From assembly GCA_050117315.1 (NCBI GenBank), contig JASFMY010000079.1, forward strand, positions 1 to 30,867: a stretch of 30,867 bases of DNA, in the 5' to 3' direction. The DNA is from JANQIV01 sp050117315. Lineage in GTDB: Bacteria; Bacteroidota; Ignavibacteria; Ignavibacteriales; Melioribacteraceae. Each line of letters starts with the position of its first letter. The first letter of the stretch is position 1. This document shows positions 24,524 through 30,867 of the stretch, one piece after another. A program made the translations under genes and the position numbers. A model generated the notes under the pieces. It ran no database searches. It was given only the letters and a program-made list of their open reading frames with translations, and had not been told where the DNA came from.

Positions 24524-24697
24524 TTAAGATTGAATTAATACATCTTCCCTTAAAATGATTGAGTCTTCAGATTGAACCACAACTGTAGGATACTCCCGAG
24601 GAACACATGACTCAAGGCAAAGCTGCCTACAGTAGATTAAACATGGGCATGGTGCCTGAGCGTATAAATCAGTATTGCCTGTTATTTCGGTAAACAT
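24524..24697 (-). CDS. CXXX-type RiPP precursor peptide, copy 4
   Basis: 57 residues starting MFTEITGNTDLYAQAPCPC. Ladder C17, C19, C23, C27, C31 (CPC-LIY-C-RQL-C-LES-C). The tail contains REYPTVVVQSEDSIILREDV and ends LIQS. The stem-loop after this gene keeps most of its outer stem but not its inner stem. GGAG ribosome site before the ATG. Confidence 0.88.
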   Translation of the reverse strand: MFTEITGNTDLYAQAPCPCLIYCRQLCLESCVPREYPTVVVQSEDSIILREDVLIQS

Positions 24698-25001
24698 AAC
24701 TAACTCCTTTTTTTATGTTTATAAAAACCTCCCCCTATTTTTTAATAAAGGTCTATCTCGTATTCTTATATAATTTCTCCTATTCTAATGATAAATTTAT
24801 ACCTCTTTTTTTCAGGAGAGAGGCTTTTAATTATTTATTATCAGTAAATAGAGTTTTCATTTTTTTAATGAGTGATTACTGTTTTCCCTAAATTCAGGTA
24901 TCGTTTAATTCAAAGAACATTTATTGGCAGTAATAAACCTGTTGATATAAATGTCATGCAACCTCATTAAACTGTCTTATAGGAATAAATTATTGTTTAA
25001 G

Positions 25002-25175
25002 TCAGAATTGAATTGATAACGCTTCACTTGTTAAGGATAAATCATCACTATAAACCACATGTTTAGGTATTTCCTGCACAAGACATCCCAAATAGCAATT
25101 TTGCCTACAGTGGACAAAACATCCACATGCATCCTCTGCGTGTAAATCAGTATTTCCTATTATTTCAGTAAACAT
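25002..25175 (-). CDS. CXXX-type RiPP precursor peptide, copy 3
   Basis: 57 residues starting MFTEIIGNTDLHAEDACGC. Ladder C17, C19, C23, C27, C31 (CGC-FVH-C-RQN-C-YLG-C); His replaces the usual Tyr before the third cysteine and at position 12. The tail includes IPKHVVYSDDLSLTSEALSI and is related to copy 9 rather than to its neighbours. Confidence 0.88.
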   Translation of the reverse strand: MFTEIIGNTDLHAEDACGCFVHCRQNCYLGCLVQEIPKHVVYSDDLSLTSEALSIQF

Positions 25176-25491
25176 AACTAACTCCTTTTTCTAATGTTGA
25201 TAAAACCTCCCCCCATTTTTTTTAGTAGAATTCTATGCAGTTAAGGCTTCCTTATATAATTTCTTATATTCTAATGATAAATTTATACCTCTTCTTTCAT
25301 AGAGGAGAGGCTTTAGTTATTTAGTTAATTATCCGTAAATAGAGCTTTTATTAATAAGAGATTATTGTTTTCCTAAATTCAGAAATCGTTTAATTTATAA
25401 GAACATTTATTGAGCAGTAAATAAACATGCTGATATAAATGTTAAGCAACCTCATTTAAACTACCGTAATAAATCATTGTTTAAGTCAGGG

Positions 25492-25659
25492 TTAAACAGC
25501 TACCATTTCTTCCTTTATAAAGATTAAGTCTTCGATTCTAACTTCAATTCTAGCTATCCCCGTATCACATCCAAGAAGGCAACTTTCCCTACAGTAGATT
25601 ACACATGGGCAAGCTTCCTGGACGTATAAATCAGTATTTCCTGTTATTTCGGTAAACAT
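25492..25659 (-). CDS. CXXX-type RiPP precursor peptide, copy 2
   Basis: 55 residues starting MFTEITGNTDLYVQEACPC. Ladder C17, C19, C23, C27, C31 (CPC-VIY-C-RES-C-LLG-C). The tail contains IARIEVRIEDLIFIKEEM, very similar to copy 1, and ends VAV. It is the closest to a consensus member and a good reference for the family. Confidence 0.9.
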   Translation of the reverse strand: MFTEITGNTDLYVQEACPCVIYCRESCLLGCDTGIARIEVRIEDLIFIKEEMVAV

Positions 25660-25967
25660 AACCAACTCCTTTTTTAATGTTGATAAAAACCTCCCCCTAT
25701 TTTTTAATAAAGTTCTATCTAGTATCCTTATATAATTTCTCCTATTCCAATAATAAATTTATACCTCTTTTTTACGGGGAGAGGCTTTTAATTATTTAGT
25801 TAATTATCAGTAAATAGAGCTTTCATTTTTTGTAATAAGAGATTACTATTTTCTTAAATTCAGATATCATTTTATATTTATAAGAACATTTATTGAGCAG
25901 TAATAAACCTGTTGATATAAATGTCATGCAACCTCATTAAACAATCTTAATAAGATTTCATTCAGGA

Positions 25968-26138
25968 TTAAACCGTTACGTCTTCTACCTTTATAAAGAT
26001 TAAGTCTTCAACTCTAACGTCCATACTAGCCATACTCCCAGCACATGCAATAGAGCAACTTTCCCTACAGTAGATTAAACATGGGGTCCAAGCTTCCTGA
26101 GCGTATAAATCAGTATTTCCTGTTATTTCGGTAAACAT
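25968..26138 (-). CDS. CXXX-type RiPP precursor peptide, copy 1 (lacks first Cys)
   Basis: 56 residues starting MFTEITGNTDLYAQEAWTPC. Where other copies have C17-P-C19, this has W-T-P-C: a three-base change adds one residue and removes the first cysteine, so the ladder is C20, C24, C28, C32 (C-LIY-C-RES-C-SIA-C). The tail SMDVRVEDLIFIKVEDVTV matches copy 2. The start is 46 bases after the second radical SAM gene's stop, with GGAG before the ATG, so it is probably cotranscribed with both maturase genes. Confidence 0.88.
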   Translation of the reverse strand: MFTEITGNTDLYAQEAWTPCLIYCRESCSIACAGSMASMDVRVEDLIFIKVEDVTV

Positions 26139-26183
26139 AATCAACTCCTTTTTTAATGTTGATAAAAACCTCCCCCTATTTGT

Positions 26184-27692
26184 CTAATTAAGTTCGAGAT
26201 ACGATGCCTCCGGATAAAATTTATTTACGATTAATGGATTTAATTCGTAAGCCGAATATGAATCAATAAGATCCTGTTTAAAACCTGCTCTTATGTTTTC
26301 ACATCTTTTGCCGGGTTCAAATTTTCCTTTTTTAGCAAAAGCAACAAAGCATACAGGGCATGAATGACGCGCCGTACATAAGTTACATTTGTTCTCTTTA
26401 ATAACCTGGTTGTAGTAATCTTCCTGTATTTTATATACCTTTTTAAAATCCATACCGTTATCACAATCTCCTACAGGGAAAAATTCATTAATTCTTTCAC
26501 ATATGTGATATGTTCCGTCTACCGTCACAAATATCCTTGTCCCCGGAGTACAGTTTCCCGTATATGAATTAAGTTTGTAATGTGACCTGCAAACAACACC
26601 TGATGTTCTTTTTCTAAATATTTGGTCCGTTAAATCTTTTCTTCTATTTTCATGGGTGGTAAGAAAATCGAAATAGGATTCTTTAAGTTTATTATAATTC
26701 CTGGAATATTCTAATAAGTCTTTCTTGTCAAAATTTTTACGCTTTTTCCTATCACTTAAACTAACCCCATTTAATGAACGGTATCTCGGAAGTTCTTTGT
26801 CATGTTTTATAAAAAAATCATTCATATTGAATAAGTCGGTTTTCGTATCATAGCATGCTTGAATCTGCACTTTCTCAAAAAAATAGTCTTTATATTTCTC
26901 TCTTATGTTACACATATTTTGATAAACAATATCAAAAGTTTTTGTTCCGCCCTTTAAGACTCTATTCCTATCATGTTCTTCTTTGGGGCCATCCATCGAT
27001 ATAGCAAGGCTGAAATTATTATCTACAATAAAGTCTATTACATCATCGGTTAACAGGAACCCGTTTGTGGTAATTCTAAATTCTATGTTGCGGCAATCAT
27101 AGCCGGCTTTTATATATTCAACAAGCTTTTTAATTAAAGTAAAATTTAAGAGAGGTTCTCCCCCGTAAAAAGAAATTGCTTTAGATTTATGGACAAAAGT
27201 TGTGTTTTCTTTTGCAGTAAGAAAGCCTAAATAATAGTCTACTGCTTTTTGGGCAGTCTCAAAGCTCATGTGATTTTTAGAGTGAGTTCTGCGGTTTTCA
27301 TAATTTCCACCGTATACACAGTACCTGCATCTAAAATTACATTCATCCGTAATACTCAAAATTAACTGGGGTACATATTGTTCAAAGACCTTTTCCCAGT
27401 ATCCGTCTTCCGTATAAGAGAACTCTTTGATTTCGGTTTCGTAGTTGAAAAAAGCGTTGTCAACCTTTACCCATTTATCTATCTGGTTATATGCTTCTTC
27501 TATACTCACTTTTCCGTTAAAGTTTGCACGGTACTTAGAAATGATTTCTTGCTTATCTAAAAAATTATAATCTTCCAGTATGCCGGGATAAGGATCCGGT
27601 GCCGGGAAAACCCGGTTTGTGCATGCGTCGTAGATATATTGATTTTTCTTTTTTGTTTGAAAGACTATTACGTTTGGTTTTTTATTTTCCAT
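26184..27692 (-). CDS. Radical SAM/SPASM peptide maturase, probably CXXX-repeat type
   Basis: 502 residues from the ATG at 27692, chosen because GGGGGGA lies 10 bases upstream; a GTG at 27713 would add seven residues. The radical SAM cluster motif is C118-N-F-R-C122-R-Y-C125, followed by GGEP at 177-180 and SMDGPKEEHDRNR (232-244). The C-terminal SPASM region supplies auxiliary-cluster cysteines at 368, 381, 398, 436, 439, 445, 448 and 464, with CTPGTRIFVTVDGTYHICER (381-400) and FPVGD. This is the layout of enzymes that install thioether or related crosslinks in Cys-rich peptides. Its stop lies 46 bases before the first of nine Cys-ladder peptide genes, so these are the presumed substrates. 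It overlaps the upstream radical SAM gene by 11 bases. Confidence 0.9.
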   Translation of the reverse strand: MENKKPNVIVFQTKKKNQYIYDACTNRVFPAPDPYPGILEDYNFLDKQEIISKYRANFNGKVSIEEAYNQIDKWVKVDNAFFNYETEIKEFSYTEDGYWEKVFEQYVPQLILSITDECNFRCRYCVYGGNYENRRTHSKNHMSFETAQKAVDYYLGFLTAKENTTFVHKSKAISFYGGEPLLNFTLIKKLVEYIKAGYDCRNIEFRITTNGFLLTDDVIDFIVDNNFSLAISMDGPKEEHDRNRVLKGGTKTFDIVYQNMCNIREKYKDYFFEKVQIQACYDTKTDLFNMNDFFIKHDKELPRYRSLNGVSLSDRKKRKNFDKKDLLEYSRNYNKLKESYFDFLTTHENRRKDLTDQIFRKRTSGVVCRSHYKLNSYTGNCTPGTRIFVTVDGTYHICERINEFFPVGDCDNGMDFKKVYKIQEDYYNQVIKENKCNLCTARHSCPVCFVAFAKKGKFEPGKRCENIRAGFKQDLIDSYSAYELNPLIVNKFYPEASYLELN

Positions 27693-29010
27693 TTTTTTTA
27701 TCCCCCCATTCACCTGTGTAAGGATTATAGAGACAATAATTTGTTCTCCGATTTAGTTTATTGGAATTGCTTGTACTTTTTTCCAGCGGCCTGCAATCCC
27801 TGCAGAAAAAGCGGTACTCGCAATCTTTACATATTTCAATATTTTCACGTGACATGTTCCAGTAAGGTGATAAATTTTGTTTTTCTACTACATCCCAAAA
27901 TTCATTTGTCAGCATGTTGCCGATGGTTTCTTTGCGGGCTAAAGGACACGGCAAAATATCCCCGTTTTCAGTTACAGCAATTTTCCCGAACCAGCAATGG
28001 TTTCTTTCACAGTTTAAATAGAATTCTTCTTTGGGAAGATTGCCCGGAAAGATATCATTTGGATTATGCCGGCAGATACTCATATAGTATCCGTTGTCTT
28101 TTCCGTTTTCTTTCGGCTTTATAGTTGGATAGATATAACTCTTAAATATTCTTACCGGTTTAAATTTTTCCAGGTACTCAGAAGTTTTTTCGTAATAATT
28201 AAAATACCTCTCCATAATCACGTAACTCAGAGAAAATTTAATGCCGTTTTTTTGCAGCAGTATTAAGTTCTTTTCCAGCAACTTATGAGTCCCGGGTTTA
28301 CGGGTTATTGAATCAGTCACTTTTTCGGAATGTGAATAGACTTGAATTATTGGGTGCACGTTGTATTCTTTAAAGGTTTCAATTACAGAATTATCAATCA
28401 GCAATCCGTTTGTAAACAACTCTATATTTTGGATATCTATAGTTCTTGCATATTTTACTAATAGGATGAATAACTCCTTCTCCAATAAAGGTTCACCTCC
28501 TATGAATATTAATTTTCTGCATCCCAGGTACTTATAGTTTTTTATTATTTCTTTCCCTTGGTGAACGCCTATCTTTTTTTGAGCAGAGTTATCAGGAAAT
28601 CTTTTACATCCGGTTATCCGGTTAACTTTATAAGTATTGCCTTTGCAAAACACACAGTCTAAATTACAAGAATTAGTAAGTTCAATATAACCGACAGCCA
28701 GAACAGGCAAATCGCCTTCAAGAAAATGATTTCTTGTAATTGGCGGTTTAAGCTTTTCAATTCTGTAAAAGCGCTCATAAAATTTGCCGATATCCATTTT
28801 TCTTAATTGTGTTAATGCTTTGTCTGCTGTCTCCTCGTAGTTAAAATACTCGGGAATTTCCTTTAACGGTGTGCCGTTTTCCGATTTCTTAATAATTTGA
28901 GTTAACTGCGGGTCTAAAGAAAGAATTTTACCCGAATGACAATTATAAATTGCACCGCGTAATGCTCCTTTGATAAAGTAACATTCAGAGTTAAGAAGAA
29001 AATACTTCAT
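27682..29010 (-). CDS. Second radical SAM/SPASM protein, grasp-with-spasm-like, with possible leader-binding domain
   Basis: 442 residues. The first 90 (MKYFLLNSECYFIKGALRGA, LSLDPQLTQIIKKSENGTPL, ADKALTQLRKMDIG) have the pattern of a PqqD-like peptide-recognition domain: an inference from pattern only. The radical SAM motif is C115-N-L-D-C119-V-F-C122, with GGEP at 171-174 and FTNG at 199-202. The SPASM part has cysteines at 334, 339, 355, 394, 397, 403, 406 and 426; the sequence ends CLYNPYTGEW, as in SPASM proteins of the grasp-with-spasm type. TTGGAGG before the ATG is the strongest ribosome site of the cluster, fitting a first gene. Its 3' end overlaps the next gene by 11 bases. It may modify the same peptides in another way, or deliver them to the second enzyme. 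Confidence 0.88.
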   Translation of the reverse strand: MKYFLLNSECYFIKGALRGAIYNCHSGKILSLDPQLTQIIKKSENGTPLKEIPEYFNYEETADKALTQLRKMDIGKFYERFYRIEKLKPPITRNHFLEGDLPVLAVGYIELTNSCNLDCVFCKGNTYKVNRITGCKRFPDNSAQKKIGVHQGKEIIKNYKYLGCRKLIFIGGEPLLEKELFILLVKYARTIDIQNIELFTNGLLIDNSVIETFKEYNVHPIIQVYSHSEKVTDSITRKPGTHKLLEKNLILLQKNGIKFSLSYVIMERYFNYYEKTSEYLEKFKPVRIFKSYIYPTIKPKENGKDNGYYMSICRHNPNDIFPGNLPKEEFYLNCERNHCWFGKIAVTENGDILPCPLARKETIGNMLTNEFWDVVEKQNLSPYWNMSRENIEICKDCEYRFFCRDCRPLEKSTSNSNKLNRRTNYCLYNPYTGEWGDKKNGK

Positions 29011-29591
29011 TTAATATTCCTCCAAATATTAATTAAAAAATTATTTTCTTTAATGAACTTATTTATTGAATTTTACCCTACATAAATTAAATTACTATTC
29101 ATCTTAGTTTATACTAACTAAAATTATAATAATAATTTTCTGTATTTGTGCAGAATATTTCTACAATAGTTTATGGGGGATTTAAAGCTTAAAAATGTGA
29201 AGTCATTATCAGTTTTGGAACCCAAAACATCAAGTGATTAATTTTTGCATTAAATTTCATTAAATTTTTTTTTATTATTATCGTTTTGTTTTTTATTAAT
29301 GATGACTTAATAGTATAATCGATTGCGTTAAAAGATCGCAACAGAAACCACTTACCTATTATTTAGGGGAAGAATATTAAAAGGAAATGTAGAGGACTGT
29401 TATATTATTTTTACCAATAGATATTAGATAAATCTTTTGTAAATCCGTAACTAAGAAATTTGTTTAACAGTCTTTGGCAATAAATTAATTTCTACTTTAG
29501 GGATGCCAATCTTCTTTTCTATAATTTCACATCCGACAACTGAATTATTTAATGTTATTAATTAACCTTAAAATTTATTTGCACAAACTTT
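29011..29591. other. Intergenic region upstream of the RiPP cluster, downstream of prfA
   Basis: Very AT-rich, with no credible gene on either strand. It must hold the start of the minus-strand cluster transcript. A TATAAT-like -10 is visible on the minus strand near 29125-29130 but without a good -35. A TTAGTT/AACTAA hairpin lies near 29104-29121 in the likely leader. Nothing else is supportable. Confidence 0.4.
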
Positions 29592-30668
29592 TTACAATCT
29601 CCCTGCTTTTAATTTTTCTGCTCTATCGGCTATTTGCATTTTTTCAATTAATTCAAACAGCTCACCTCCCATTATGTTGGAAAGGTTGTAGAGCGTCAAA
29701 CCTATCCTGTGGTCTGTGACTCTATTCTGGGGATAATTGTAAGTTCTAATTTTATCGCTTCTATCGCCGCTTTTAACCATTGATTTTCTTTGTGCCGCCA
29801 GTTCGCTTGTCTGCTCCTGCATTTTAGCGTCGTACAATCTTGCTTTTAAAACCTTCATAGCTTTCTGCCTGTTTTTAAGCTGCGACCTTTCATCCTGACA
29901 TTGCACAACAATGCCCGTCGATATATGGGTTATGCGGATAGCTGTTTCAACTTTGTTTACATTCTGTCCGCCTGCGCCGCCGCTTCTGTAGACATCTATT
30001 CTTAAATCATTCTGGTCAACGTCAATTTGAACGTCTTCTACTTCGGGCAAAACAGCAATGGATGCTGCCGATGTATGCACCCTGCCGCTTGCTTCGGTTA
30101 AAGGTACTCTTTGTACCCGGTGTACTCCGCTTTCAAATTTTAAATCGCCGTAAACGTGGTTACCGGAAAGGCTGAAAACAACTTCTTTAACACCGTTCAT
30201 CACTGATTCATTATAATCAATTATTTCAGTTTTCCAGCCTTTTAATTCTGCAAACCTTGTATACATTCTGAATAAATCAGCAGCAAAAATACCTGCTTCA
30301 TCGCCGCCTGTTCCGGCTCGTATCTCAACAATAACATCTTTATCATCGTTCGGGTCTTTAGGAATAAGCAATATCTTTATTTTTTCCTCGAGCTCTGTTT
30401 TCTTCTCTTTTAATTCTTCGAGCTCTACTTCGGCTAATTCTGCAAGTTCTTTGTCTTCAGGGTTATTGATGATTTCTTCATTTCCTTGAATGTTGTTTAT
30501 AACCTCTTTATACCCATCGTAAGTTTCAACAATCTCCTGAAGATCGCTTCTTTCTTTACTTAAAGAAATTAATTTTTCCTGGTTGGAAACAATTTCCGGA
30601 TCGGAAAGCTGTTCATTAATCTTGTTATACTTTTCTTTTATCTCTTCTAATTTTCCAATAAAATCCAT
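29592..30668 (-). CDS. prfA: Peptide chain release factor 1
   Basis: Ends translation at UAA and UAG by hydrolysing peptidyl-tRNA in the ribosome. 358 residues, normal for the family. A helical N-terminal domain (about 1-110) is followed by GTGGDEAGIFAADLFRMY (119-136). VPLTEASGRVHTSA (188-201) contains the P-x-T stop-codon recognition element (PLT, 189-191), which points to RF1 rather than RF2 (SPF). The catalytic loop RSGGAGGQNVNKVETAIRIT holds GGQ at 233-235. The C-terminal part is typical. It is a housekeeping gene marking the end of the accessory cluster. Confidence 0.97.
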   Translation of the reverse strand: MDFIGKLEEIKEKYNKINEQLSDPEIVSNQEKLISLSKERSDLQEIVETYDGYKEVINNIQGNEEIINNPEDKELAELAEVELEELKEKKTELEEKIKILLIPKDPNDDKDVIVEIRAGTGGDEAGIFAADLFRMYTRFAELKGWKTEIIDYNESVMNGVKEVVFSLSGNHVYGDLKFESGVHRVQRVPLTEASGRVHTSAASIAVLPEVEDVQIDVDQNDLRIDVYRSGGAGGQNVNKVETAIRITHISTGIVVQCQDERSQLKNRQKAMKVLKARLYDAKMQEQTSELAAQRKSMVKSGDRSDKIRTYNYPQNRVTDHRIGLTLYNLSNIMGGELFELIEKMQIADRAEKLKAGRL

Positions 30669-30809
30669 CTTATCCTCAAAAAACGAACTGTAAATATATG
30701 AAAGATAGTACTATTATACTAAAGATATTTATTACAAAGATTTAACCCTAACTTTAAAGAATTTTATCTGGAAATGAGAAAAAAATATAAAGGCGGATAA
30801 AGCTATATT
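30669..30809. other. Short intergenic region before the right edge
   Basis: AT-rich, no gene seen. It would contain the promoters of prfA (minus) and of a possible rightward gene. Confidence 0.3.
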
Positions 30810-30867
30810 ATGTCATTTACAGATAAAATTCTGTTGTGCGAAACCATCTCCTTATTCTATGGGGATT
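30810..30867 (+). CDS. Possible start of a rightward gene, cut by the window edge
   Basis: From the ATG at 30810 the frame stays open to the edge and reads MSFTDKILLCETISLFYGD. The nearest purine-rich site (AAAGGCGG) is about 15 bases upstream, further than usual. Nineteen residues are too few to name a family; it could also be chance. Confidence 0.25.
   Translation, partial: MSFTDKILLCETISLFYGD

Larger units (their letters stand above)
21743..26138 (-). repeat. Nine tandem units (477-497 bp), each a precursor gene plus conserved spacer
   Basis: Precursor start codons fall at 26138, 25659, 25175, 24697, 24205, 23708, 23213, 22717 and 22240, so spacing is 477-497. The spacers of about 300-320 bp are themselves strongly conserved. 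In mRNA order each has a stem-loop after the stop, a GTAAT/ATTAC mini-hairpin, a box close to CCTCTCCCC, GGTATAAATTTAT, AGGAGAAATTATATAAGGAA, a GGGGGAGG box, and AAAAAAGGAGTT before the ATG. The unit's 3' part also precedes the ABC gene, whereas the part just before the ATG does not. No coding potential was found in the spacers. Unit 1 starts 46 bases after the radical SAM stop and lacks the upstream spacer. Confidence 0.95.

Noticed and set aside
24524..24697. Lanthipeptide or double-glycine bacteriocin interpretation of the peptides
   Set aside because: No lanthionine synthetase, no GG leader site and no C39 peptidase; radical SAM/SPASM enzymes are the only modifying genes present.
21743..26138. 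CRISPR array
   Set aside because: Units are nearly 500 bp, contain peptide genes with start codons and ribosome sites, and show no short direct repeat with unique spacers.
27693..27713. GTG at 27713 as start of the second radical SAM gene
   Set aside because: The ATG at 27692 has GGGGGGA at the right distance; the GTG has no such site and would use that G-run as codons.
29502..29564. 20-residue plus-strand frame upstream of the cluster (MPIFFSIISHPTTELFNVIN)
   Set aside because: Too short, no ribosome site, in AT-rich noncoding sequence.

Overview
The window looks like a piece of an AT-rich genome from the Bacteroidetes/Chlorobi side of the tree, most likely Ignavibacteria or a close relative. 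That is an inference: a secreted mini-protein at about 19.0-19.4 kb carries a type IX secretion C-terminal sorting domain with the NYPNPFNPST motif typical of that group. Nothing in the window (no rRNA, no tRNA) fixes the taxonomy.

Layout. (1) 1-2.9 kb is an accessory edge: the start of an IS110-like transposase running off the left end, a noticeably GC-richer DUF418 (YeiB-like) membrane protein, a perfect 32-bp palindrome, an unknown 117-residue ORF, and a 42-bp tandem repeat grown at its 5' end. (2) 3.0-6.9 kb holds a short DUF1579-type secreted protein that seems to have lost its middle, then a three-gene signalling group (small regulatory domain, HDOD protein, GAF/PAS histidine kinase). 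(3) 7.1-18.8 kb is a single-strand branched-chain amino acid operon: promoter, an Ile/Leu/Val-rich leader peptide with alternative hairpins, then ilvD-ilvB-ilvN-ilvC-leuB-leuA-leuC-leuD-cimA. Together they encode valine and leucine synthesis plus the citramalate entry to isoleucine. (4) 19.0-19.9 kb has the sorting-domain mini-protein, a terminator and a small probably frameshifted membrane protein. (5) 19.9-29.0 kb, all on the minus strand, is the most interesting part: two overlapping radical SAM/SPASM genes, nine tandem copies of a Cys-rich precursor peptide gene, and an ABC exporter. (6) prfA (release factor 1) closes the window at 29.6-30.7 kb.

The minus-strand cluster reads as a RiPP (ribosomally made, modified peptide) locus. 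The nine 55-57-residue peptides share an almost fixed N-terminus (MFTEITGNTDLYAQ), a Cys ladder with spacing CX3CX3CX3C, usually preceded by one more Cys two residues upstream, and a divergent C-terminal half. They fall outside usual ORF length limits and were found by reading the minus strand. Each lies in a repeat unit of about 477-497 bp whose roughly 310-bp noncoding part is also conserved, with a stem-loop after each stop and paired C-rich/G-rich boxes before each start. Radical SAM maturases acting on CXXX-repeat peptides have been described in general terms, so the enzyme-substrate idea is not new; the nine-fold array with conserved long spacers, two different SPASM enzymes and a peptidase-less exporter is the part I do not recognise.
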